DNA of 64,000 nt from Sweltsa coloradensis (taxonomy: Eukaryota > Arthropoda > Insecta > Plecoptera > Chloroperlidae). The first letter of the stretch is position 1, and every line of letters starts with the position of its first letter. The notes beneath the pieces were generated by a model. The model made no database searches. It was given only the letters and a program-made list of their open reading frames with translations, and was not told where the DNA came from. The position numbers and the translations under genes are program-made. The DNA lies in the NCBI GenBank assembly GCA_024449915.1, contig JAMZAV010000029.1:62001-126000 (forward strand). The letters run 5' to 3'. This document shows, piece by piece, positions 23,398 through 35,334 of the stretch.

Positions 23398-24017
23398 ACA
23401 ATATTTTCATCAAGCGACAGAACTACATCGAGAAGTACTTTAGAAAGGCGGGATTTTCGACGAGGCTCTGGTGCGACTCAGGCAACAGCCAGAGATGGGC
23501 ACTATCTTAGATCCTTTTTGTGTGCTTAAATCTTCTATCTCTCTAGGAAAAAGTTAGAAGGTATATAGTATCTTAGGAAGAAGGAACCTGCATGATTTCT
23601 CTATTTTTAAATAAATATTTCTTAATCCTCCGTTTATTCTTTAAATAATTTCGCAATATTATTTTGTAATGAACTAAACTTACTATGAAATGAGTCAATA
23701 AATATTTCAATTTATATTTACTTTGTGTTCTAGAAATGCTTCGACGTTCAGTCTTCTATCTTCTATCTTCTATCTGCCATTTTTTGGACTATCTTTTATC
23801 TTCTATTTTTTCTAATTTCATAAAAACATCTTCTATCTTAGATACTCAAAAACGAACTATCTTCCATCCTAAGATACTTTTTCAACTATCTTTGCCCATC
23901 TCTGGCAACAGCACCGGTATACACGTCATGGGGTGCTTTGCATACTCTCTAGTTTCTACCCCAGTCTCTGACGAGGATCTGTCAAAACTAAATGAACGCC
24001 CTCCGGGACGAAGGCGG
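23398..24017 (+). pseudogene. Possible coding exon interrupted by a hAT MITE (unrecognised protein)
   Basis: If the 23490-23904 element and one copy of its 8-bp target duplication are left out, the plus-strand sequence on either side joins in one frame. That frame is open for roughly 60 codons and ends at a TGA overlapping a donor-like GGCG|GTGAGT near 24015. Stretches include YIEKYFRKAGFSTRLWCDSG before and after the junction and SLVSTPVSDEDLSKLNERPP further on. Base composition here is more balanced than the surroundings. No family is recognised, and an open run of this length can arise by chance, so confidence is low. Confidence 0.25.
23482..23912. mobile_element. Non-autonomous hAT-type MITE with 8-bp target duplication
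   Basis: The element spans 23490-23904. It begins CAGAGATGGGCAC and ends with TTTGCCCATCTCTG, inverted repeats of the type CAGAGATGGGCAA that is typical of hAT termini. It is flanked on both sides by the identical octamer GCAACAGC (23482-23489 and 23905-23912). An 8-bp duplication is the hAT hallmark. Subterminal 'atcttctatcttctatctt' repeats on one side and 'tatcttaga' words on both sides are present. No transposase is encoded. Confidence 0.93.
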
Positions 24018-24543
24018 TGAGTGACAGCCAATAAGATAAGTGGATGGTTTTCTCCGAGAGGACCTTGTCCCCTTCTCCCTAGTCCCTCGACAGTAAAGAC
24101 TCTACATACTTTACTTAAAGTCGTTTTATTTGGTTACTCACGTTCTTTTATTTCGCGTTTGTCTTTGGGGATGGAAGTTGTCGTTAGGATATGCACACTT
24201 CGAGAACTTTATAGAATTGTTTTGTACCACATACGTCAGTATACCTTTCAAAACAACTTTATATAAGAGTTATTGATTTGGAGACGAGATATCTTTCTGT
24301 GACAACAATATAAATACATACTTAACTTTATTTGTGAGAAAAATGCATTTTACTATAAAAGAACCCAAATATGTTTGTCTTCCTCTTTCGGACGTAACAC
24401 TTTTAAATTTTTATTTAACAATATCCAATTGCTTCACATACTGTTCCCTGTTTTTTTTCTTATGTTTATTACAGGTCAAGAAGCATAACAAAAATATCGA
24501 GCAAAGCTATCTGTTATACAATTTTAAATCTCCTCTATATTTT

Positions 24544-24559
24544 TGGTGGAGGTGCCGGG
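24544..24559 (+). other. tRNA-Ala 3'-end complement (PBS-like 16-mer), copy 3
   Basis: An exact TGGTGGAGGTGCCGGG preceded by TTTT and followed by 'aaattcaagagg'. Here the bases after the 16-mer (aaattcaa) are the closest of the five to an extended tRNA-Ala T-arm complement. Confidence 0.6.
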
Positions 24560-25042
24560 AAATTCAAGAGGATATATAACATGCTTTTTTTTTAGCAAAT
24601 TTCTGTTCGTTCGGATAATTTGCATCAGAGTTGTTTGAAATTTTGCACAAATGTCAAACGAAGTAGAACTGTAGTGCTCTACAGTGTCACTTTTTTAATA
24701 AATTGTTTTAGGTGAACGCTACAAAAATAAATTGATTTTTACAATTTCGGATTTTCTTAATAATTCCGAAATTGCTCATTTCCGTGAATTGTTTCTGACT
24801 GACAAACAAACAATATTGATAATCATTAACTGTAGAGCTGTCCATGTATGCTTTATTGACAACTTTGCAAAGTTGCATATGCGTCGGATGCTTCTTGGCC
24901 GAGCGAACCACTTTTTGCTAAGTGTCAAATGTGTCCTATTCTCTCTTTAAGTCGGTTCATCCCACGACTCCCCGGGTAAGCAAAATCTTATAATTTTTGT
25001 TGAAGTACAATGCCAACAAAATAAAAGCTTGTTGATTTTAAC

Positions 25043-25140
25043 ACGCGAGACGCGAGACGCGAGACGCGAGACGCGAGACGCAGACGGAGACGCGAGACGC
25101 GAGACCGAGCGAGAGCGAGACGCGAGACCGAACGCGAGAT
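25043..25140 (+). repeat. GAGACGC heptamer minisatellite
   Basis: About a dozen units of GAGACGC or close variants (gagaccg, gagagcg, gagacgg) run in tandem over ~100 bp. The first six units are perfect and the rest degenerate. Confidence 0.93.
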
Positions 25141-25249
25141 GGACACTAGCTTGAACCGCACATACAGACGGAGAGAATTGTTGTATTCTTTGTTTGTGTG
25201 TTGAGCGACATCCGTAAAAAACCTGATCTCGTTTTTAAGTGTGCACATC

Positions 25250-28200
25250 TGTTTTGGCTATCAAAAACTTTCCAGACTTTGTAAGTATCTCGTTCAAAGT
25301 CCCATTGTTTCAGTTTAAAGTTAAATCATCGTGACGTTGAACCCCCATCTTAATTCTTCTCAACTCTGTATTATTATATTTGTTATAGCTTTCAACAAAT
25401 TCAAAATGTCTTACAGGGTGGTTGTTACATTAGCTAGACGTGTACGTCAAAATATTAAATACAAATAAGAATAAAACTAAATAGGTTGCTGAGAATACAG
25501 TAATGATATCAAATATTTTTATTTTCTCCGTAGCTTCTTAATATAAACTTAATGTGGGCTATTTGAATATTTTTACAATCCATACAATAAGTAGATTGGA
25601 ATGGAACCATTTTTGTAAATTTCAATTTTTACACAACTAATATATCATATTACCTTGTCTTATAAGGAAGTAATAGTTAACGTTTATTTAAATGTTTAAT
25701 TTCAGATATGGAGTAATCTTCCATTAATTGCAATTAATCAAGATAATATGTGAAAATAGGGTTTTGGGCTATATCGTATACCAATTGCAACAAACAATAC
25801 AGAGTGTAAACTAAAGTTTGTCTATGTTTTTTTTTATTAATTTGCCATTACTCTTTTTATATGATAATTTTGACTTAATTGTTTTCAAATTACCCTGTAA
25901 CTTGTAAGATGCAAAATATAAGTGCTTTGCAACCCAATACACAAGCTATGAAACGTAGGTAAATAATAAAGATGCAACAAAATATGTGACAAATTAAGTG
26001 CCTAATAGTCAAATTAAAAATTATCTTAATACGCATCTATTACAATGATTAATAAGTCACTGATTTTCGTTCTGTTAGACCAGGAGTTGTCTACGTGCTG
26101 GCTGTCTTATTCCGTAGCTTCATGTTCAGCATAACTCAGAGACGGTTGGTTGCATTTCTAAACTTCCACCACACACGCCCCTGCGTGCTGAATTGTCACC
26201 CCTGTCAATTATAAACCCCCTCCCCCTCCAACCCAGAGCGTTTGTAAAGCCCACCGCAGACAATGTACGATATTAAAATAACAAATTCGCTTTAAAGAGG
26301 GCGTTTTATCGTTTTGCAACACTGATTTCAGCTGTATTAATATTCCCAACTCAAAGTAACAAAGACAAAGCATGATTCATCATTAGCGAATGCAATTTAA
26401 AGTTGTTTCGTTACACGTGTCATCCGTGGAGTTTCAGACAATGCTACAATTACTCCTGGCTTTGTTCAACTTCACATTGTTAATGAAATAATTCATCATT
26501 AATCAACCTCTCGCTAATGAACTTGATGAACGCAACTAGATGACACCCGCAGAATCACAAAACACCTGCAGATTGTTATTTAGATATAGAATCACAGATG
26601 ACCAGGGGGGGGGGGGTGTAAATTGGAGTGCAAAATGTACTTTGGAATTGTAATAATTATTTTGGTGGTTCCGAGTCTGCTAATCAAAACTATGTATTCC
26701 AGAGCTGCTCATTTGTGATGTATTCTGATTGAGAATGATGACACAATAATGAGAGAATATGAAAATAGAGCATATATGTCATGTTCTGATTTATATGATT
26801 AGTGATTGTAATCAGGGAGTTTGTTTATGGTTTTCAATAATTCATTATAATATTTCAATTCGTGTTGTCAAATATATGTCTCACTACAAGATAATAAGCT
26901 TGCATTGTGACATCACAATATATTTGTTAAATGCAACTTTGCCCCAACTTTTGAAAACACATCTACTCCTGAGATTTTGTTTCAAGGTAATATCAGTTTT
27001 TAGATACAATTATTGGAAAATAAACTTTATCATATTAACATTTACGTTCGACGACAGAAATTTGGGTTTTGGAGCACATTAATAATAGTAAATGGTATTT
27101 TAAATGTGGTGTTCATTTGATTGGTTGATATAATTTAAAATAGATTCGAACAGCAAGTTAAATACTTTTTGTAATAAACGAGAAAAAACGTTTAAAATGT
27201 AACAATTTAAATCTTATAAAACTAATTTCGGCAAAATTTATTTCAGTTATATTGGCATACGCTGTTTAGGAAGTATATTTTTTGTATTTACTTATTATTT
27301 CGCGTAATCAAAAATCTTAAAAAATACTCAAAGGAAATACACCATAATAAAACAATTGCGCATTAATAATTTTTGTTAGTTACTGCTGGATATAAGTAAG
27401 AAGACACTTAAAAAATAGGTAAATACTGAGGTAATATAAAAAAATGGTTTAATGTTTTTAGAAATTCATTTTACAAAATAATTGATTTCTTGATTTTGTT
27501 GTTAAAATTATCGTTGTACACTTCTAATTGCATTCATTTGCCCGTGATAAGGTCATATCATTAATGTGCGAACGTCGTTACAGTTTCACCTTCAAGCTCA
27601 ACTTGCGAGAAACGATCTAAAGTTTGCGTCAAACCTTATTAACATGTAATTAACCTACTGTCAGACTATTACAGTCACCCAGTTAATTATGATAGATTGC
27701 TAGTGACTAAACTTCCATTTGCTTTCTGAGGGGTGATATTGTAGCTCTCCTTCAAGTTCGCCGGGAATAATACTTGCCACGTAAATGTATTGTAAACTCT
27801 CTATAAACAAGTGCAAATAGTTGACTTTTATCAAGTAACTAATCCAAGGTAAGTAGAGGGTCCTTAGAGCAAAACACCTTTTCTAGAACTCCAGAAGATA
27901 AGTATAATTTTTTTTTTTAAGTATTGTTAAACTTTAAAACTAAAAATCTGTAACATTTATTTTCAGATACTTAAATAAGAAGAAAGTGAAGAAGAACGAA
28001 ACAATATTGGATGAAGCATGTAGCATGTCAAGCCGACTTTGATAGACCAAGGTGGCCCGAGAGCTTGACTTCTATGCGATAATCCCACCCTCTACCCGTC
28101 TTCATTGACGGATATAGGGTCGGATATTAGTATTATGAAATAATGGCACATTCCAATTCCATACAATTATTCCTTATATTTTGATACTTGTTATGTATTT

Positions 28201-28760
28201 ATTTGGTTTTCGAACAAACTAAATAACGAATGCAACATTTTAAAGGCTGGTGTCCACTATAAAATTATTATATTTTTGTTTACATACAATACACTATTAA
28301 AATTCTATCATGGTATTCCCTATTTATATATTTATTTATGCATTACCCAACAATAGAATACAATAATTCCAGAAAATGTTGGATGCAATTCTAAAGTAAC
28401 TTAATATATAGGCATAGAAAAAAGTGCACAGTATGACATGACTGACTACCTACTTTTAGAGTTCTAATACTAAAGCTAATACGAATGGGTTTACTGCGGA
28501 AGATGCAAAAGAGATACATAAAATATTACTATTGAACAGTGCACGTTGCAACGTTGTGTACCCCTCTACTTGACTTTACCACGAGCAAACCATGTTAGCT
28601 TTTAGAATAACTTATATTTGCGAGGATCCTTTTAGACATCTAACTTGTTACTTTTCAAGTTTTCAATTGTGTGCAAGCAAATAGCACATAAGTTTTAAAA
28701 TCATAATAAAGCCACTAGAACGAGAAACGCTCACAATAAAATTCAGAAAAAAACGTTACG
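25250..28760. other. No gene seen; long AT-rich stretch
   Basis: A G12 run at 26605-26616 is the only striking feature. An open frame of 107 codons at 26759-27082 (plus) has no recognisable domain and the composition expected of AT-rich non-coding DNA. No repeat copy that recurs in the window was found here. Confidence 0.45.
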
Positions 28761-28769
28761 CTGTGAAAA

Positions 28770-29210
28770 TTTTGCTCCTCGCGCCCCTCGCGTGGAGAAA
28801 CGTTTAACATTCGAAACTGGCGCCCCTTTTTCCACATTCGTTATCCATACAGTGGTCCAACGATTCACCACACCGGTCAAACCCATGCAAGCAAGCAAGT
28901 AAACGCCGGAGGGTAGAGTAATATAAAAACGTGTGATTACGCGGCAATTACACGCATCGTCCGCGACAGCAGCGCCGCGCGCGTGCGGTGGCCGCGGCTG
29001 GAATCACCCCGCAGACAAATGACGCTCGTTTTGCGGCTAGGCCCGCGTGACTGGATGGCCATCTTTCATGAGGCGCGAGGCAGAACGAGGGTCGTATCGT
29101 CGCGTACTGTGACGGTGCTGACCTAAATAGGGCAGTTATCAATTAGAGACACTTCTCGCTTAGAGCTAGACGACGACGACGACGTGAGAAACTAGGGCGC
29201 TTTAACCGGT
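28770..29210. other. CpG-rich patch
   Basis: Between about 28950 and 29130 the sequence is dense in CpG ('cgcgcgcgtgcggtggccgc', 'gaggcgcgaggcagaacg'), with a (GAC)n run at 29166-29186. Both contrast with the AT-rich surroundings. A minus-strand open frame at 28948-29142 is Ala/Arg-rich, as GC-rich DNA would give, and matches nothing known to me. It could be a CpG promoter, a conserved regulatory sequence or an inserted segment. Confidence 0.4.
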
Positions 29211-29372
29211 TAGGTCATATTACGCCGCCTGTGATATGAAAATTGATGAGATGAGTTAATGGTGTGTTTGGCTTTGATGATTTTATTGTTTTCTAAGTGT
29301 ATACATAACAAAATAAAATGATGATAAAGACAGTAATAGCAAAACAAAAGTTATGTATGTGAATGAAAATAA

Positions 29373-30168
29373 ACTAGGAAAACGCTAAAGTCCCGCCGCG
29401 TTGATGGATGAGCTTTTTAAAGGTTTTAGTTTGCGTGCGATATCTTTACTTTTGCAAGTGCTTTGTTTTGCTGCCTACGCATCGAAGGTGAATGTTGTCA
29501 AGTTTCTTTTGTTTCTTGTCAATTGGTATTATTTACCGTAAAAAACTTGTATTAAAAGCTTTATTTCTATGGATTCTGGCTAAATTTTTCCACTTTTTCT
29601 TTCAAAAGGTACTACATAACCAAAACCTTAATGTCCATGTATAATATGAACGTTGTAGCCCCACCCGTTTGGTCAGAATTGGCCCAAATGGCACGAAAAT
29701 ATCGCACAAAAAGTCAAAAAAACGTATATTAAAAGCTTTATTTCTCTCGATTCTGGCTAACTTTTTCAACTTTTTCTTTTAGAAAGCAATACATCACCAT
29801 TACCTTAATGTCCAAGTGAAATATGAACGTTGTAGCCCCACCCGTTTGGTCAGAATTGGCCCAAATGGCACGAAAATATCGCACTAAAAATCGAAAAAAA
29901 TCGTAAAAGTACGATATTCATGAGAAATATTTCTTCGATTGTACCCAAAAATGTAGCAAGTCTAAGTTCAGAGAAAACGAAGGTCGTGTCAAATTTTCAT
30001 CAATATCGCATATGCCGTTTGCCCGGTAGAGAGCGAACAAACAGACGGAAAAACAAACAAAAAAAAAAACAAAAAAAAAAACAAAAAAAAAAACAAAAAA
30101 AAAAAACACCCGAGCTAAATTTTTTGGGGGGTCGGTGAAATTGAAGTCTTCGCTTCGCTCATCCAATA
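29373..30168 (+). mobile_element. Family A element, copy A3 (duplicated internal unit)
   Basis: A full-length ~796-bp copy from ACTAGGAAAACGCTAAAGTC to 'cttcgctcatccaata', with two tandem central units as in A2. The A-rich tract near 30050-30105 consists of 'caaaaaaaaaa' repeats. The 5' flank reads 'aaaata' and the 3' flank 'aaattaaag'; no firm target duplication can be fixed. It lies immediately next to a LINE 3' fragment on the minus strand. Confidence 0.88.
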
Positions 30169-30170
30169 AA

Positions 30171-30416
30171 TTAAAGAAATGTGTATAATGTGAAATTAAT
30201 TTTGTTAAATAGATTACTTTGAATGAAAATTTTTGAAAGTTTGTCGCCGTTACTATATGCTAGAAGTTCTTCATATGATTGGGAGAGATCAAATTGCGTC
30301 CGCAAGGCATCATATTTGGTACATTCTGCTAGCATAAGATGTACGGTTAAAGGTACATCATATGTGTCACATTTAGAGTAAGAACTATCTTCTCCTTGGT
30401 ATTTAAGTATAAACAT
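30171..30416 (-). mobile_element. LINE C-terminal fragment (zinc-knuckle-like)
   Basis: An open frame of 81 codons contains SKCDTYDVPLTVHLMLAECT followed by KYDALRTQF. The spacing C-x9-H-x5-C with a following Y/R pair resembles the cysteine/histidine motif near the end of ORF2 in I/Jockey/R1-type LINEs, where the first cysteine is here replaced. No upstream reverse transcriptase is seen, as expected for a 5'-truncated copy. The family assignment rests on this motif only. Confidence 0.5.
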
Positions 30417-30879
30417 GTACTAGCTAACCAACCAATTTGTACTATTTAAAGAACTATCTATCTGTAGAATTTTGTTTCGTCGAAACTTTGGCACTAATAT
30501 AATTTAAACAATTTTTTTTAATTTTATGTTTTGATGGACGGCAGTAATTAAATTATCCTAGAAACATATTTTGTGCCGTGATGATAATGTCAATGAATTT
30601 AATATTAAGGTAAACTTAATGGTAAATTTTGCCTTAATCAATTTTACACATTCAGTCACCAAGTGAGTTTGTAACTCATGCATTTTCTTATATCTTTCTT
30701 TAAGTTGTATTTCTTAATGGAGACACACACGCGATCTCTACTTTACTCACTACCGACGATAAAACACACGCAATTGTAAATTAATCATCGACGCTTCATT
30801 AATTCTTTTTAACCTGCTCATACATGATTGCCATATTCCGTAAAATTACTATTCCACATTTCCTCTCTCCGTTAAACGA

Positions 30880-31205
30880 GATTCAACGCAACAAAACGTT
30901 CCCAACTCCTTCCACCACCGCCGCACGCACGAGATTATGCGTAAAATATGTGTTTTTACATTCCACTTTTATCTGTGGTATTTTCCTGTAGCAACTTTCG
31001 CTGATCTAGTGTTCAGTCGTGGCTCGTAGGTAATTTATACGTCGCCGTCAAGCCGCGGGGCTGCGGAGCGGTAGCGACTACCGAGGTAAGAAGGCCTAGG
31101 GCGGAGAATGGTGGCAGCGGTGGAGGAGAAATTTGCATTCGCCGCGAATTCAAGTTACTCCGAGTAGAACTGCAGGAAGTGGCTCGCTCGCTCGCTAGAC
31201 TACTA
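30880..31205 (-). other. CpG-rich patch with purine-rich and donor-like words
   Basis: CpG is frequent between 30910 and 31200 ('caccgccgcacgcacgag', 'gtcaagccgcggggctgcgg'). On the plus strand CCGAG|GTAAGA at 31086 resembles a splice donor. A minus-strand open frame at 31013-31213 is Ser/Pro-rich and unrecognised. It could be a promoter-proximal exon of an unseen gene on either strand; the strand given is arbitrary. Confidence 0.25.
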
Positions 31206-31214
31206 CATTTCATT

Positions 31215-33400
31215 TCTTTATTAAGCCTCTATTTATAGCGAAACAATCTCTTGGAATAATATTGTTCTAAGTAGATGAAAATGTGTAAGTTTAGAATTTG
31301 TGTTCGTTAGATAATGTTGGTAATGTGGTTAGGCTTTGAGCATCTGGCCAACTGGTAATAACCAAATTTAAATATCTTGATAATCTCTGATTTACGTCTT
31401 CCATTTTACTTTTCCTTTTAAGTTTTTACCTTGATGAAGGACATGAGTATAAAGTAAATCATCAGGCTTTAATACTCTTATCGGATTCATATGGTACAAA
31501 TGTAATAATATATAAATGATGGAATACAAACATAGTATGATAGAACATTTTGCCGAGGTTGTCTTCAGTCATTAATAAGAATGTAGAGATTGAGTAATGT
31601 AAAACAGTCCTTGGACCTTCTCTTCACAATTACCCTTACTTCAAAATACCTTTTAAGACAGTTTAAAATGTGCATCTTAACATCCCCTGCAAGTTTTTAA
31701 CGAACAATTAAATAAAACAAATTTATGTATACCAAATATAGCAATAAGAGTATGTCAGTTTGATACTACGATGATAAACTTAGAAAGATCGCTAAACAAT
31801 GCCATTCCTACATAAAGGTATTCCAAGTCACAAAAATCTTATTTATTAGGACTGCAATATGTACTACATTTTGGAATCCATTTCACGTCAATGTAATAAT
31901 AAAACTGATTTTTCTGTTACTGAAACCCATTTTTAAAAAAGAATCAGTAAATACAAAGGAAATTTTTATCAAAATTAAAATGGGCATTGAGGTAAGACAA
32001 TATACGTACGTGCTACTAATACGAAGAATAAAGTATTTCCTGATAGTACAGAACATTCTAGGTTATTTCAGAAAACCCTCTTTGAAGTTACTTTAATTTA
32101 AACTCAAGTAAATGGGATTCTACATTCGTAAAAGCTCTTACAGAAAAGAACATTGCGACCTTGTAATAAAATAGAAGAAGAAGAATACTCACATAGGTAA
32201 TAATGTTTACGTCTTCATGTCCATTAGTACTTTCAGGTCCTTTTAGCACGATCTGAAATCCGTGCAGTGAAACATTCGAACCTCTCTCTCTGTCTCTTAT
32301 TCAACATCTCAATCGTAATCTCTCTGTCTTATCGGTTCTAAGACGTCTATCGAGCTCGTAGAATGTGCACCGCGCAGCTGATATCGACATTCTCGGAGAA
32401 AATGGTTAGTATTAAGTTACACCAACGGGCATTGGGTTAGCGGCATTTCTATTTGACCTACATAAATGTAACGTTAGTTATGAACTACGTAGTACCGTCC
32501 TTTATGCACTTAAATAGAATCTTACAGACAAACAACTATTAGTGATAAAGAAAAATACTATTTATATAGGTGATAGTTTATTGTACAACAAGAGGAAATC
32601 AAAATGACTTTGTAGTTCCAAGTGAAAACAATTATTTGAGATTATCCGGCAGATAAATACATTTACAAACAGCAATTTCATTAATTAAACAGAATCAAAT
32701 AATCACAATCAAATTATTTGAAAATCTAATACCAGATCCAATTATTTGTATTTGTATAATTTAAAAGTTTGTTCCAAATAATATTAATTAATACGAATGC
32801 CTACTTAAATGTGTATGTCCATGACAGGTAGTTAGTTAATTTATTTTATTTTTTCATGTTCACTGAAGGAACCGGTTACAAAAGATTTGTTTATGCGTTT
32901 CAAAGACAATCAAAAGCTAGGCATGGGAAAACATTATTGTTTTAGGCCTATAACATAAGGAAAAAACAATAAATTTTAACTGCACTCTAATCAATGCTTG
33001 TATAATAAGTAGCAAAAAGCTAAATAAAAATATGTATGGAGTATTTTTATAAATAATTCTACACGGCATCAACATTTGCAATGATCTTTTTTTTTTAATT
33101 GTTGGCTTGGCTCGACTAATTATGTTTACCATTCAATTTTCCATTCGCAAAGTAATAACAATCTCTTGTAAACATTGTATGCATAAACCTCGGTCAGTTT
33201 GGACAAGATAAGAAAAGGTCGTTATACTTTTCTTCACTGTCACCTCGTGCGTAAAACGATAATGTTGTAAAATATTATTTTGCTGCATAAGACCTACAAA
33301 AAGATTGATAGGTCATACACGTAGCAATTCAATAACTTTAAACTTTTCTAAATCTATTATTTTCTTGCCGGAGCAACATTTTTGTGTGTATTTATTTATG
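31215..33400. other. No gene seen
   Basis: Long AT-rich stretch. 'gtctcttattcaacatctc' near 32290 is followed by a GC-balanced patch to about 32400. Nothing is recognisable and no copies recur elsewhere. Confidence 0.45.
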
Positions 33401-33405
33401 ACTTG

Positions 33406-34156
33406 ACTAGGCCGCTTCGCGAACGCTTTTTCCAGACGCGTTCATGGATGATTAAAAAAATATATATTTCTGTCCAATGATCACGTTTTTAAGTGAGGTC
33501 TCATTACTTTTTTTATAGTTACTTGATATTACTTGTTAATAATACACCTGTAAAAGTATTATGATAAAAACTTCATTTCTATGAATTTTTATCAATTTTA
33601 CTAACTTTTTCTTTCAAAACGCACTACATCATCATAATCTTTATGTAAATGTTAAATATGATCGATATAGTCCAACCCGTTTGGTCAGAATCGGCTTAAA
33701 TATCACGAAAATAAAGTATTAAAAACCGGAAAAAATCGTAAAAGTAGGATTTCTATGAGAAATATTTCTTCAAATGTCTTTAAAATCCTACATTTTATAA
33801 CTTTAATGATTTTAAACGTCTTCTTAAAGTTTTATCAAGATCAGAGTAGCCGTTTGCCAAATATCACGAAAATATCGAAAAAAATAAAATAAAATAGAAT
33901 ATCGAAATCAAAAAAAATCGGAAAAGTACAATAATCATAAGAAATATTTGATCGATTGTACCCAAGGACGTGGCAAGTCTAAGTTCAAAGATTTCAAAGG
34001 TCCGCTCAAATTTGTATCAAGATCGCATATGCCGTTTTCCAGGTAGAGCGCAAAAAAACAGAAAAAAAGAGAAAAAATTTAACACCCGATATATTTTATT
34101 TTTTTGGGGGAGGAGAGGAGGGCAGTCAAAATGGTCTTCGCCTCGCTCATTCAAAA
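33406..34156 (+). mobile_element. Diverged family A element, copy A4
   Basis: The 5' end ACTAGGCCGCTTCGCGAACG resembles the start of A5 (ACTAGGAAGCTTCGCAAACG) rather than that of A1-A3. The element then follows the family plan: 'ttcatttctatgaattttta', 'cccgtttggtcagaatcggc', 'atgagaaatatttcttc', 'aagatcgcatatgccgttttcc', A-rich tract, 'cttcgcctcgctcattcaaaa'. It contains two unequal copies of the segment after 'atgagaaatatttctt' (near 33755 and 33935). It is older than A1-A3 by its divergence and belongs to an A-prime subfamily with A5. Confidence 0.75.
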
Positions 34157-34545
34157 TTGGAAGCTAATTTTCGTGTCAGTTGTAGTTATGCAATGATTGC
34201 TACAAGATTATACAGAGATTCAAATTCGTAGTCGGTAGCTCCCCTCTCAAAAACTTATAAATTATGTATAAAAGAAAGGATCCAAGCAAAATCATATTCT
34301 TCGGGGAGTTCACAACCCCTAATAATGCACTTTATATTCAAATTAATGTAAACAGATTTGTGCAAGCAAAATCAAGTAGCGTTTGTCAAAATTGAACGTT
34401 GTATGTCTATAACAAAAACGTAGGTATGTTCTATAAATCATATATAAATCATGTATACCTAGCAGTGAGGCACTCTAAGTAAATATCTGGACTAGAAAAA
34501 GTTCAATATCTTATCTTGAGGTAAAACCAAAGCTTCATAATACAC

Positions 34546-35171
34546 TTAAAGGGGTAATCACCCGCTAAACTTCAAAAAATATATTTCATACAGGCTAACT
34601 TGTTATGAATTTAGAAATTAACATAAAATTATTGGGCCCACCATGACACTCCCAAAAAATGTCAAACATAGCATTTTTCGAGCTAGGTCCCATCGGCAAA
34701 CATCTCCCATAAGAAATAACATGGGGTCGATTTTTATGCCCCATGACCTTGGATGATTTTGTTTCAAAAAAATAAACTGTCCATTATTGACGTACTCGTT
34801 AGCCTTTTCTGTAAATCCGCTATATTTTGTTTTGTGATTTGGGTAAGTGGTTCGGTCAAAATATGCTGATTACCAAAAAGGGATGTAATTTAAGAATGCA
34901 TATTTTGTGTGTTTGAGTGTATTGTGCACAGTTTCCAGACACGATGTTATAAAGGGCCATTCTAGATTGGTACGATGCTCCAGTATCTATGTGGAACAAA
35001 AAAGAAGCCGGCAAAACGCCAAAATTCGCAAATTTTATGAATAACAAATTTAAAAAATTCGTTTAAAAACCACAGTTACAAGATATAATTTTTTAAACCG
35101 TCATTTAAAGTAGTATTATGCTATAGATTATGTGGTAAAAAGTAAATTTTTTGGGGTAATAGCTCCTTTAA
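34546..35171. mobile_element. MITE flanked by TTAA
   Basis: TTAA at 34546-34549 and again at 35168-35171 bracket a ~618-bp segment. Its ends are AGGGGTAATCACC and GGGGTAATAGCTCCT, so CTTAAAGGRG plus a GGTAAT block are repeated in inverted orientation. TTAA duplication is characteristic of piggyBac-type elements, although the terminus is not the usual CCC-type. The interior is non-coding. Confidence 0.6.
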
Positions 35172-35302
35172 GAATATGACGGAAATACATAGCATGAACA
35201 CTAATACTTATTTTAAATTTAAATATTTTTTATATATTATTATATAATATTTTAAATATTAAATTTAAATCAGTTTGAATATTTTTGTAAATTTAAAACT
35301 CC

Positions 35303-35322
35303 ACTATATATATATATATATA
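35303..35322. repeat. (TA)n run
   Basis: About ten TA dinucleotides at the edge of the more GC-balanced segment that follows. Confidence 0.85.
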
Positions 35323-35334
35323 GGTATTGTTTTC

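Noticed and set aside
26759..27082. 107-codon open frame
   Set aside because: AT-rich composition, no domain, no splice signals or neighbours in support.
28948..29142. Minus-strand Ala/Arg-rich frame
   Set aside because: Composition is what any frame through CpG-rich DNA gives; no motif.
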